Below, piece by piece: positions 27,268 through 36,329 of a stretch of 52,390 bases of DNA (its first letter is position 1; each line of letters starts with the position of its first letter). This DNA is from Acidobacteriota bacterium (GTDB taxonomy: Bacteria > Acidobacteriota > Thermoanaerobaculia > Multivoradales > SZUA-115). Below the pieces are notes generated by a model. The model had not been told where the DNA came from and did not search any database. It worked only from the letters and a program-made list of their open reading frames with translations. The DNA is taken from positions 1-52,390 of the forward strand of contig JAJRVQ010000193.1 in NCBI GenBank assembly GCA_024277255.1, in the 5' to 3' direction. The translations under genes were made by a program, and so were the position numbers.

Positions 27268-29055
27268 ATGTGCGGCATTGCCGGCATCGTCGGCGCATCG
27301 TTGCCCGATCGCCGGGTAATCGCTCGAATGACGGAACTCCTGCACCACAGGGGCCCCGACGACTCGGGCCTGTGGCATTCGGCCGAAGCGCACTTCGGCC
27401 ACGCCCGGCTGTCGATCCTGGACCTCTCATCCGCAGGTCAGCAGCCCATGCAAGTGGGTCCTCTGGTGCTGACCTACAACGGCGAGATCTACAACTTCCA
27501 CCAGCTGCGCCGGCAACTCGACGGCCCGTTTCGTTCCGAAACCGACAGCGAGGTCGTTCTCCACGCCTGCAGGAAGTTCGGCGCCGGCTGCGTCGACCAA
27601 TTCAACGGCATGTTCGCTTTCGCCATCTGGGACCAGGAGACGAAGACCCTGTTCGCGGCGCGCGACCGGTTGGGCATCAAACCGTTCTACTACCGGCCGC
27701 TGGAGCGAGGAATCGCCTTCGCCTCCGAGATCGCCCCGCTGCTCGAACTCGGACGACCGGAGATGGACCGTGGCGCGCTAGCCGACTACCTGACGTACGG
27801 CTACGTACCGACCCCCAAGACCGCATGGCACGGGATCTTCAAGCTTCCCGCCGCCCACACCCTGCACTGGCGCGACGGGCAGCTTTCGATTCGGCGCTAC
27901 TGGCAGCCGGAACCCTCGGAGGGAATCGTCGACGCCGCCGAGGCTGCCGCCGAAACGGAAGATCTGCTGCGCCGCGCCATCGAAGAACACACCTTGGCGG
28001 ACGTGCCGGTGGGGCTCTTCTTGAGCAGCGGCTTGGACTCCTCCACCATCCTCGCTCTCGGCCCGCCGAACGCACTGACCTTCACCCTGGGTCAAGCCGA
28101 TCGCCATCGCGACGAGGCGGGCCCGGCTCGCAAGCTGGCGCAGTTCATGGGCTCAACTCACCACGAGTCCACGGCCAGCGCACCGGATCTGGCGGTAGCT
28201 GTCGCCGAGATGGTCTCGGTTTTCGGTGAACCCTTCGGGGACTCCGCCGCCCTCTCTGTCTGGCTGCTCTCTCGCTTCGTGCGCCGGCACGTCAAAGTAG
28301 CGCTCTCCGGCGAAGGTGGAGACGAGGTCTTCTGCGGCTACCGTTGGTACGGCTCGGCGATGACTCGCCGCTCGAGCCCCATCTCCTCGTTGCTCGCCAG
28401 ACTGGCACCCACCATGTCGCGTTTCGGCCGCTCTCAACAGCGGCGATCTCTCCACGGCTTGGAACGCTACGCGGCATTTCTCGGCGTCTTCACTCCGCGC
28501 CAGACCGACCACCTACTCGGACCCTGGCTGCGCGCCGAGCTCGAAGAAGAAGACCGGCTCTGGCACTTTCGCCGCTACTGGCGCGACGAGCTGCCGCTGC
28601 ACCAGCGGCTGCAGTGGGCCGACCTGCACACCTATCTTCCGGACGGACTGCTGACCAAAGTCGATCGGGCGAGCATGGCCTGGTCCTTAGAGGTACGCCC
28701 ACCGCTGCTCGACCACCGGTTGGTGGAGCTGGCATTCCGCTTCGACCGCTCGCTGCAGAGAGATCCGAAGACCGATCGCGGCAAGATCGTACTGCGCTCC
28801 ATCCTCGAACCCCGGTTGCCACCTGGCCATCTGGCCTTGCCTAAGCGAGGTTTCAACCTGCCCATCGCACGCTGGATCCGCAAGCAGCCGGCAATCTGGA
28901 AGGCGGCGGTGGGACGGCTCCAGGCCAGCGGCATCATCGACCGCGTCACACCGCTACAGCTCAACAATGAGCAAACCTGGGCCCTGCTGATCCTCGATGG
29001 TTGGCTGGCGAAGAACGATGGAGGCTACGCCCCACAGTTGGAGCGGCGGGCATAA
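27268..29055 (+). CDS. asnB: Asparagine synthetase, glutamine-hydrolysing
   Basis: 595 residues. N-terminal class II glutaminase domain with the nucleophile Cys directly after the initiator Met (MCGIAGIVG) and HRGPDD; C-terminal synthetase domain with the pyrophosphate loop LSSGLDSS near residue 250, SGEGGDEVFCGYRWY and LLTKVDRASMAWSLEVRPP. It converts aspartate, ATP and glutamine to asparagine. The ATG at 27268 is fixed by the catalytic Cys2 and has AAGGAG upstream. Some homologues serve in cell-surface or natural-product amidation, but no such cluster is visible here, so a housekeeping role is most likely. Confidence 0.93.
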   Translation: MCGIAGIVGASLPDRRVIARMTELLHHRGPDDSGLWHSAEAHFGHARLSILDLSSAGQQPMQVGPLVLTYNGEIYNFHQLRRQLDGPFRSETDSEVVLHACRKFGAGCVDQFNGMFAFAIWDQETKTLFAARDRLGIKPFYYRPLERGIAFASEIAPLLELGRPEMDRGALADYLTYGYVPTPKTAWHGIFKLPAAHTLHWRDGQLSIRRYWQPEPSEGIVDAAEAAAETEDLLRRAIEEHTLADVPVGLFLSSGLDSSTILALGPPNALTFTLGQADRHRDEAGPARKLAQFMGSTHHESTASAPDLAVAVAEMVSVFGEPFGDSAALSVWLLSRFVRRHVKVALSGEGGDEVFCGYRWYGSAMTRRSSPISSLLARLAPTMSRFGRSQQRRSLHGLERYAAFLGVFTPRQTDHLLGPWLRAELEEEDRLWHFRRYWRDELPLHQRLQWADLHTYLPDGLLTKVDRASMAWSLEVRPPLLDHRLVELAFRFDRSLQRDPKTDRGKIVLRSILEPRLPPGHLALPKRGFNLPIARWIRKQPAIWKAAVGRLQASGIIDRVTPLQLNNEQTWALLILDGWLAKNDGGYAPQLERRA

Positions 29056-29207
29056 CAGCCCCCTCTTCTCCCGGCCCCACCTTTTCTCCTGACTCCGCGT
29101 AGGTTTTACTACAACTGTCGGAACCATAGTCATAGAATGTATCTCTTGTAGAGACGACACTTCGAATTACTGCCCCAATAAAATCGGGACTCTTTCCGGG
29201 AGAAACC

Positions 29208-32200
29208 ATGTCTGGCAAATCAATGCTCAGTGGAGCGCTGGCCAAGGCCAGCTCTTGTTGGATCTCAACCGCGATGACGGCCGCAATGGCGACAGCCAGA
29301 CTGACTGTCGCAGTGCTGACCGTCGCAGTGCTGACTGTCGCAGTGCCGACCGAGGCACAAACCAAGCTCTTGCGCTTCCCCGATCTACACGGCGACCAGG
29401 TGGTCTTCACTTACGCCGGAGACCTGTGGCTCGCCCCCAGTACCGGTGGCCAAGCGCGGCGACTGACCGCCCACCCCGGCCAAGAGCTCTTCGCCAAGTT
29501 CTCCCCCGACGGACGTTGGATCGCCTTCACCGGCCAGTACGACGGCGACGAGCAGGTCTACGTAGTACCGGTCACCGGCGGCGCGCCGCGCCAACTGACC
29601 TACTACCCCGCGCTCGGCCCCCTGCCTCCTCGCTGGGGCGTTGACCATCAGGTTTACGGCTGGAGCCCGGATGGTGAGCGGGTGCTCTTCCGCTCGATGC
29701 GCGACGGCTGGGACCTCGGTGACACCCGCCTGCATACGGTCGCCCTGGACGGCGGTCTGCCTGAAGCCCTCGCCATGCCCTACTCCGGCGGTGGCGACTT
29801 TTCTCCCGATGGCAAGAAGGTCGTCTATTCGCCCCTGGCCCGTGATTTCCGCCACTGGAAACGGTACCAGGGCGGCTGGGCGCAAGACCTCTACATTTTC
29901 GATCTGGCCAGCCATGAGACCCGCCAGATCACCGACCACGTGCGCTCCGACCGCGACCCGATGTGGATCGGCGACACCATCTACTTCTCCTCCGACCGCG
30001 ACGACAAGCTCAATCTCTACTCCTTCGATCCAGCTAGCGGTACCACCACCCAACTAACCCACGAAAAGAAGTGGGATGTACGTTGGCCGAGCGCCGACCC
30101 GGCCGGCGGACGCATCATCTATGAACTGGACGGTGAGTTGGTCATCTACGACATCGCCAGCGGCCAATCGCGGCCGATCTCGATTCGCGTCGCCAGCGAC
30201 GGGCTGGCCAAGCGGCCGGCGCGCATTTCCGTCGCCGACAACATCGAGGGCTTCGCCCTGGCTCCCAAGGGCAAGCGGGTCGTCTTCGCGGCGCGCGGTG
30301 AGATCCTCACCGTCCCGGCCGAGCACGGCACGGTGCGCAACCTCACCCGCTCACCGGGCGCCCACGATCGCTCCCCCGAATGGTCCCCCGACGGCAAACA
30401 GATCGCCTTCATCTCGGACCTCGACGGTGAAGATGAGATCTACCTGGTGGCCCAAGACGGCCGCAGCGCGCCGCGCCAGCTCACCGACGGCAACACCGCC
30501 TACTTCACCGGCCTCGCCTGGTCGCCGGACAGCAAGAAGATCGCCCTGCGCGATCAGAGTTCAAAGCTCTACGTGGTCGATGTCACCAGCGGCAGCCAAA
30601 CCGAGATCGCCGACGACATCAACAAGTTCCAGCTGGAGTACACCTGGAGCCCGGACAGCCAATACCTGGCCCTGATTCTGGCCGACCCCAACGACTTCGG
30701 CTCGATCCACATCTGGAGTGCCGCCGACGGATCCACCCGGAAGGTGACCAGCGAACGGTTCAACGAGTACTCCCCCAGCTGGAGTCGTGACGGCAAGTAC
30801 CTCTACTTCCTCTCCGATCGCATGTATCAACCGATGATCGGCTCCTTCGACACCGAGTACGTGGTCGACCGCGAGACCTACATCTACGCCCTGGCCTTGA
30901 GCAAGGAGGCGCCGCATCCCTTCCCGCCGCGCAGCGATGAAGTGAAGGTCGGCGAGCCCGAGGAAGAGGACAACGCCGATCTGCCCGCCGGCAACAAGTC
31001 GGACAAGAAGTCCCAAAAGAAGCGGCACGAAGCCAAGAAGAAGGCTGAGGAGAACAGCGAGAAAGAGGCTGGAGTCACCGTCAAGATCGACTTCGACGGC
31101 CTGGCGCAGCGGGTCGCCCGCGTACCGGGCGAGGCCGACAACTACGCCGGCCTTGTCGCCCTCGATAGCCATCTGTTGATCATCCGCGGCTCGCGCCCTT
31201 ATTACGGCCGTGGCAGCGACCAACCGGTGGAACTGCGTTTCCTCTCGTTCGAGGATCGCGAGGAAACCACCGTCGCCTCCGGAATCAACGGCCTGGTCGT
31301 CTCACCCGACGGTTCCAAGATGCTGATCAGCAGCAACGGTTCCTTCCAACTGATGGACGCCTCTCCCGCCGGCAAAGACTCCGGCAAACCGGTCTCGACC
31401 GCCGGCTTGAGCGTCGACCGGGTACCCGCCGAGGAATGGAGGGAGATCTTCCATGCCGTCTGGCGCCACTTCCGCGACTTCTTCTACGTCGAGAACATGC
31501 ACGGCTACGACTGGCCGGCACTGCGAGCGCAATACGAGCCGCTGCTCGAACACGTCGAGCATCGCTCCGACCTCACCTACATCTTGACCGAGATGATCTC
31601 CGAGTTGTCGACCTCCCACTCCTACATCGCCGGCGGCGACTACGAGATGCCCGATCGCCCCCACGCCGCCCTGCTCGGCGCGAGGTTCGAAGTCGATGCC
31701 GCCAACAACCGCTACCGGATCTCCGAGATCATGCAGGGAGACAACGCCGAGACCACCTACCGCTCACCGCTGACCGAGGTCGGCGTCAACATTGCAGCCG
31801 GCGACTACCTGCTGGCGATCAACGGCGAGGAGTTGACCGGGGACGACAACCCCTACCGGTTGCTGCGCCATGCCGGAGCGGCACCGGTCGAGCTGACGGT
31901 GAACTCGAAGCCTTCCTTCGACGGCTCGCGCCGGGTGAGTGTCGAGTCCATCGACAGTGAAGACGACCTGATCTACCTCGCCTGGATCGAGGGTAATCGG
32001 CGCTACGTGGAAGAGCGCAGCGACGGCCGGCTCGGCTACCTGCACATCCCGGACATGGGCGCCGCCGGGATCCGCGAGTTCATCAAGCATTTCTACTCCC
32101 AGGTGCGCAAGGAGGGGCTGGTGATCGATGTGCGATCCAACGGCGGCGGCAACGTCTCACAGATGATCATCGAGCGTCTCGCCCGCAAGCTGCTGATGGT

Positions 32201-32633
32201 CGACTTCGAGCGCAACGTCGATGGTCCCGAAACCTACCCGGCGGTGGTCTTTCCCGGCCACATGGTCTGCCTGCTCGACGAAGACACCGCCTCCGACGGC
32301 GATCAATTCTCCTACGTCTTCCGCGAAGCCGGTCTGGGACCGCTGATCGGCAAGCGTTCCTGGGGCGGCGTGGTCGGCATCTACGGCGGACCGCCGCTGA
32401 TGGACGGCGGCGCGGTCAGCATCCCCGAAGCCGGCAGTACCAACCCGCAGGGCGAGTGGGTGATGGAAGGCTACGGTGTCGCCCCCGACATCGAGGTCGA
32501 CAACGACCCCGCCGAAGTGATCAAGGGCCGCGACCAGCAGTTGGAGAAGGGCGTCGACGTCCTGCTGGCCAAGATCGAGCAAGAGCCGCGTAAACTGCCG
32601 CAGCGGCCCGCGCCGCCGGTGAAGGCACCCTAA
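29208..32633 (+). CDS. Exported tricorn-like S41 serine protease
   Basis: 1141 residues in tricorn order. After a long signal region (to about residue 50), beta-propeller repeats run to about 690, with many PDG blade motifs such as FSPDGRWIAFTG and WSPDGKQIAFIS. Then come the C1 helical region, a PDZ-like domain and the S41 core: LSTSHSYIAGG (likely catalytic His), VIDVRSNGGGN, and DEDTASDGDQFSYVFREAGL with the Ser near 1028. Tricorn-type enzymes degrade oligopeptides. A Lys/Glu-rich insert (about 590-620) is an oddity. GGGAGAAACC precedes the ATG. An M1 aminopeptidase follows 13 bp downstream, fitting stepwise peptide digestion. Confidence 0.93.
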   Translation: MSGKSMLSGALAKASSCWISTAMTAAMATARLTVAVLTVAVLTVAVPTEAQTKLLRFPDLHGDQVVFTYAGDLWLAPSTGGQARRLTAHPGQELFAKFSPDGRWIAFTGQYDGDEQVYVVPVTGGAPRQLTYYPALGPLPPRWGVDHQVYGWSPDGERVLFRSMRDGWDLGDTRLHTVALDGGLPEALAMPYSGGGDFSPDGKKVVYSPLARDFRHWKRYQGGWAQDLYIFDLASHETRQITDHVRSDRDPMWIGDTIYFSSDRDDKLNLYSFDPASGTTTQLTHEKKWDVRWPSADPAGGRIIYELDGELVIYDIASGQSRPISIRVASDGLAKRPARISVADNIEGFALAPKGKRVVFAARGEILTVPAEHGTVRNLTRSPGAHDRSPEWSPDGKQIAFISDLDGEDEIYLVAQDGRSAPRQLTDGNTAYFTGLAWSPDSKKIALRDQSSKLYVVDVTSGSQTEIADDINKFQLEYTWSPDSQYLALILADPNDFGSIHIWSAADGSTRKVTSERFNEYSPSWSRDGKYLYFLSDRMYQPMIGSFDTEYVVDRETYIYALALSKEAPHPFPPRSDEVKVGEPEEEDNADLPAGNKSDKKSQKKRHEAKKKAEENSEKEAGVTVKIDFDGLAQRVARVPGEADNYAGLVALDSHLLIIRGSRPYYGRGSDQPVELRFLSFEDREETTVASGINGLVVSPDGSKMLISSNGSFQLMDASPAGKDSGKPVSTAGLSVDRVPAEEWREIFHAVWRHFRDFFYVENMHGYDWPALRAQYEPLLEHVEHRSDLTYILTEMISELSTSHSYIAGGDYEMPDRPHAALLGARFEVDAANNRYRISEIMQGDNAETTYRSPLTEVGVNIAAGDYLLAINGEELTGDDNPYRLLRHAGAAPVELTVNSKPSFDGSRRVSVESIDSEDDLIYLAWIEGNRRYVEERSDGRLGYLHIPDMGAAGIREFIKHFYSQVRKEGLVIDVRSNGGGNVSQMIIERLARKLLMVDFERNVDGPETYPAVVFPGHMVCLLDEDTASDGDQFSYVFREAGLGPLIGKRSWGGVVGIYGGPPLMDGGAVSIPEAGSTNPQGEWVMEGYGVAPDIEVDNDPAEVIKGRDQQLEKGVDVLLAKIEQEPRKLPQRPAPPVKAP
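29301..29345 (+). repeat. Three 15-bp tandem repeats in the tricorn signal region
   Basis: Three copies of CTGAC(T/C)GTCGCAGTG encode LTVAV three times inside the hydrophobic core of the signal peptide. Copies 1 and 3 are identical; copy 2 differs by one base. Because the unit is 15 bp, copy-number change would keep the frame and only lengthen or shorten the hydrophobic core. Confidence 0.9.
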
Positions 32634-32646
32634 GAGAGGAGGATGA

Positions 32647-35031
32647 ATGAGCCGTCTGCGAGCCACAGCATGGATCTCGGCCGGCCTGGCGCTCACCCTC
32701 GCCGGGTCGGTCTCGTCGCAGGACTTCTCCCGCGACAAGTTCCGCCAACTGGAAGAGCTGCTGCCGACCGCCAACGCCTACCGCACCGCCTCCGGTGCGC
32801 CGGGCCACGGCTACTGGCAGCAGCGGGCCGACTACCGCATCGACGTCGAACTCGACGACGAGAGCCAGCGCATCACCGGTTCCGAGGTGGTCACCTACTA
32901 CAACCGCTCACCCGACGCGCTGAGCTACCTGTGGCTGCAACTCGACCCCAACCTCTGGGCGCCGGACGCCGACGGGCGCGCCGTACCGCGAGAACCCGAC
33001 TTCGAAGAATTCGGCTACGGCACCCTGCGCCGCATGCTGCTGCTCGAGAAGTTCGGCGGCGGGATCACCGTCGAAGCGGTGCGTGACGGCAGCGGCGGCG
33101 CACTGCCCTACACCATCGTCAAGACGATGATGCGCATCGATTTGCCGCAACCGCTCGCCGCCGGCGAACAGCTGACCTTCGAGGTCGACTGGTGGTTCAC
33201 CGTCAACGACGCCGACGACATCGGCGGCCGCAGCGGCTGGGAGTTCTTCAAAGAGGACGGCAACTACATCTACGAAATCGCCCAGTGGTTCCCCCGCATG
33301 GCCGCCTACACCGACGTCAACGGCTGGATGCACAAGCAGTTCCTCGGCCGTGGTGAGTTCACTCTGGAATTGGGCGACTACCAGGTGAACATCACCGTTC
33401 CGGACGACCACATCGTGGCCGCCACCGGTGTGCTGCAGAACCCGGAAGAGGTGCTCACCCAAGCCCAGCGGCTACGTTTGCATGAGGCGGCAACGGCCGA
33501 GAGGCCGATCTTCATCGTCACTCCCGAAGAGGCGCTGGGCAACGAGGCAACCCCTCCACACGGCAAGAAAACCTGGACCTTCCACGCCAAGAACGTCCGC
33601 GACTTCGCCTTCGCCTCGTCGCGCAAGTTCATCTGGGACGCCCAAGGCCACAACGTTGGCGGCAACCCGGTGCTCGCCATGTCCTTCTTCCCGAAGGAGG
33701 GCGAGCCGCTGTGGAGCCGCTACTCCACCCACGCCATCATCCACACCCTGAACGTCTACTCGCGCTACACCTTCGACTACCCCTACCCGGTGGCGATCTC
33801 GGTCAACGGCCCGGTCGGCGGGATGGAATACCCGATGATCTGCTTCAACGGGCCTCGCCCCGAGAAGGACAAGACCTACCGCGAGCGCACCAAGTACGGA
33901 CTGATCTCGGTGATCATCCACGAGGTCGGCCACAACTACTTCCCGATGATCGTCAATTCGGACGAGCGCCAGTGGACCTGGATGGACGAGGGACTCAATA
34001 CCTTCCTACAAACGCTCAGCGAAGCGGAATGGGAAGAGGACTACCCCTCGCGCCGTGGTGAGCCGCAGGGGATCGCCGAGTACATGACGAGCGAAAACCA
34101 AGTGCCGATCATGACCAACTCGGAGTCGCTGCTGCAATTCGGCAACAACGCCTACGCCAAACCGGCGACCGCCCTGCACATCCTGCGCGAGTCGATCCTC
34201 GGTCGAGAACTCTTCGACTTCGCCTTCCAGCAGTACGCCCGGCGGTGGAAGTTCAAACGGCCGATGCCGGCCGACTTCTTTCGCACCCTGGAAGACGCCT
34301 CCGGCATCGATCTCGACTGGTTCTGGCGCGGCTGGTTTTACACCACCGACCACGTCGACATCGCCATCAACCAGGTGCGCCAGTTCGAACTCGACAGCCG
34401 CGACCCCGAGATCGAAAAAGCCAAGGACCGCCAAAAGGATGCGCAGGAGCCGGAGACCCTCGGCGAGCAACGCAACAAAGCTCTGCCCAAACGGGTCGAC
34501 CAGTACGAGGAACTCAAAGACTTCTACAACCGCTATGACGAGTTCGCGGTCACCCAGCAGGACCGCGAAGAATACGAGAAACTGATCGAGCGGTTGAAGG
34601 TGGAAGACGAAGGCGACGAATACCTGCTGAAAACCGAGCGCAACTTCTTCCTCATCGAGCTCGAAAACCTCGGTGGCCTGGTGATGCCGGTCATCCTGGA
34701 AGTCGAATACACCGACGGCAGCCACGAGGAGCTGCGCCTGCCGGCCGAGATCTGGCGCTACGACCCGGAGAAGGTCGGCAAATTGATCATGACCGAGAAG
34801 GTCATCGCCTCGATCACCCTGGACCCACACCGCGAAACGGCCGACTCCGATCTCGACAACAACTATTGGCCTAGAAAGCCGATCAAGTCACGCTTCCAAC
34901 TGTTCAAACGCAAGCGGCCACCCAACGCGATGCAAGAGGCCAAAGATGCCAAGGAAAAGGCGCAAGAAAAGGCCAAGGAAATGGGCAAGAGCAAGAAGAA
35001 AAAGAAGAAGCCCAGCGAGCTACGCAGGTGA
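32647..35031 (+). CDS. Exported M1-family metallopeptidase
   Basis: 794 residues. A signal peptide (ISAGLALTLAGSVSS) precedes a gluzincin domain with the zinc motif HEVGHNYFP near residue 425 and the downstream Glu in WTWMDEGLNTF. The substrate-recognition segment NGPVGGMEYPMI corresponds to the GAMEN motif. It removes N-terminal residues from peptides. The C-terminal tail is extremely Lys-rich (KSKKKKKKPSE), which is odd for an exported enzyme and might bind acidic surfaces. Start supported by GAGGAGG upstream. The stop overlaps a DUF6702 gene (GTGA). Confidence 0.92.
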   Translation: MSRLRATAWISAGLALTLAGSVSSQDFSRDKFRQLEELLPTANAYRTASGAPGHGYWQQRADYRIDVELDDESQRITGSEVVTYYNRSPDALSYLWLQLDPNLWAPDADGRAVPREPDFEEFGYGTLRRMLLLEKFGGGITVEAVRDGSGGALPYTIVKTMMRIDLPQPLAAGEQLTFEVDWWFTVNDADDIGGRSGWEFFKEDGNYIYEIAQWFPRMAAYTDVNGWMHKQFLGRGEFTLELGDYQVNITVPDDHIVAATGVLQNPEEVLTQAQRLRLHEAATAERPIFIVTPEEALGNEATPPHGKKTWTFHAKNVRDFAFASSRKFIWDAQGHNVGGNPVLAMSFFPKEGEPLWSRYSTHAIIHTLNVYSRYTFDYPYPVAISVNGPVGGMEYPMICFNGPRPEKDKTYRERTKYGLISVIIHEVGHNYFPMIVNSDERQWTWMDEGLNTFLQTLSEAEWEEDYPSRRGEPQGIAEYMTSENQVPIMTNSESLLQFGNNAYAKPATALHILRESILGRELFDFAFQQYARRWKFKRPMPADFFRTLEDASGIDLDWFWRGWFYTTDHVDIAINQVRQFELDSRDPEIEKAKDRQKDAQEPETLGEQRNKALPKRVDQYEELKDFYNRYDEFAVTQQDREEYEKLIERLKVEDEGDEYLLKTERNFFLIELENLGGLVMPVILEVEYTDGSHEELRLPAEIWRYDPEKVGKLIMTEKVIASITLDPHRETADSDLDNNYWPRKPIKSRFQLFKRKRPPNAMQEAKDAKEKAQEKAKEMGKSKKKKKKPSELRR

Positions 35032-35531
35032 CCTGGCGGCGAAGTCTTGGGTTCGCCTGGGCATGGTGCGCCCTCTGGGTTGGCCCGGCCCTCGCCCATC
35101 CGTACCACGCGAGTCTGAGCGAGGCCGAGTACAACCCCAAGACGTGCAGCCTCGAAGTCGCCTTCAAGGTCCTCACCCACGACCTTGAACGAGCCCTGGT
35201 CCACCACTTCGGCAAGAAGAAGGCCCTTCCCCTGGAAGAAGCCGACCGACAGATCGCCCTTTACCTCGCGGAAGTCTTTCGCCTCCACTGCCCGGGCCCC
35301 TCCCCTCCCACCTTGGTTTGGATCGGTAAGGAAATCGAGATCAGAGAGACCTGGCTCTACTTCGAGTTCCCCTTACCGCACGACCTCGCCGGCTGCACCA
35401 TCGAAAACCGCTTCCTCTTCGATCAAGAACCCACCCAACTCAACACCCTCCAGCTCAAGATCGGCACAAGGACCACCACGGTGAACCTGAGCCGAGAGCG
35501 ACCGGAGTACGTTGTGGGGAGAGAAGACTGA
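35028..35531 (+). CDS. DUF6702-family exported protein
   Basis: 167 residues with a signal peptide (FAWAWCALWVGPALA) followed directly by HPYHASLSEAEYN, then LEVAFKVLTHDLERALV and a beta-rich remainder, as in DUF6702 proteins. These usually accompany exported M1 peptidases. The GTG start shares GTGA (35028-35031) with the M1 stop, implying coupled translation. The conserved His-containing mature N-terminus could bind metal; a maturation or partner role for the M1 enzyme is inference. Confidence 0.75.
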   Translation: MTWRRSLGFAWAWCALWVGPALAHPYHASLSEAEYNPKTCSLEVAFKVLTHDLERALVHHFGKKKALPLEEADRQIALYLAEVFRLHCPGPSPPTLVWIGKEIEIRETWLYFEFPLPHDLAGCTIENRFLFDQEPTQLNTLQLKIGTRTTTVNLSRERPEYVVGRED

Positions 35532-35546
35532 GGAGCAAGAAGAGCG

Positions 35547-36125
35547 ATGCCAGCGACTACGCCCTCGACTCTCGGTGAACTCCTAGCCTGGAGTTACGCC
35601 AACCTTGGGATGGCGCACGCTGCCCTCAGGGACGAAAGCAGCGACTATGGCCGCACTCACTTCATGATTCGCGCCAAGCTCTACAAAGGTCTACGCACGG
35701 GTTCCATGAAGATGCGGCCATTGCTGGATGACGATCGAGTCAAGATGACAGCACCCCGCGGGTGTGCCTACTGCGGTTCTGATCTCCCCCTGACCCTCGA
35801 CCACTTGATACCCCGCTCCGCCGGGGGACCCGATTCCGCGGACAACAGCGTCTGGGCTTGCAGGCGATGCAATAGCTCAAAGCACAACAACGACATGCTC
35901 TCCTGGTGGTTCAGGCACAACGGCGACCGCTTCCCGCCACTGCTCCTCATTCGTCGATATCTCAAGGTCGCCACACAGCTCGCAAGGCGAGCCGAACTGA
36001 TGGAGCGCACCCTGGATTCCATAGAGGCGGCACCGTTCGACATTTCCTCGATTCCCACCAAGTATCCCGCCCCCGCCCAGCTGTGCCTCTGGGCGACGCT
36101 CGACCAACGAGGTTCTGAGCGGTAG
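35547..36125 (+). CDS. Stand-alone HNH endonuclease-like protein
   Basis: 192 residues. A zinc-ribbon HNH core lies near residues 72-112: CAYCGS, then DHLIPRSAGGPDSADN, then ACRRCNSSKHNNDM, with both Cys pairs, the catalytic DH and the distal N present. The flanking helices match no restriction or toxin domain I know. It starts 15 bp after DUF6702 with AAGAAGAG upstream, so it may ride on the peptidase operon. Such orphan HNH proteins may act in defence, DNA processing or as domesticated nucleases. Confidence 0.82.
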   Translation: MPATTPSTLGELLAWSYANLGMAHAALRDESSDYGRTHFMIRAKLYKGLRTGSMKMRPLLDDDRVKMTAPRGCAYCGSDLPLTLDHLIPRSAGGPDSADNSVWACRRCNSSKHNNDMLSWWFRHNGDRFPPLLLIRRYLKVATQLARRAELMERTLDSIEAAPFDISSIPTKYPAPAQLCLWATLDQRGSER

Positions 36126-36329
36126 AGACAATATGAGAGACCTGCCGTCTGGGTGTACTCACCGGTAGCGCCTCAGGTTGACGGTGGGTAGCAGACGGAT
36201 GGCTCCCGCGCCCACCCATAGCGAAGCGAGAACGGACGTGGCCCGACAGCTCCGATGCGGAGACCGCGGAGAGTCCCGCCATCAAACTGAGCTACTACCG
36301 AACCGCGGAGCTGGATCCGAGGGCCGCGA
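36126..36329. other. Intergenic region without recognised features
   Basis: About 200 bases between the convergent HNH and PLP-lyase genes. A stretch near 36280-36300 superficially resembles part of a tRNA on the minus strand, but no cloverleaf can be built. No gene or terminator is supported. Confidence 0.5.

Noticed and set aside
36255..36320. tRNA-like stretch on the minus strand (GTAGCTCAGTTTGATGG)
   Set aside because: A D-arm-like piece is present, but no acceptor stem, anticodon arm or TTCRA loop can be folded around it.
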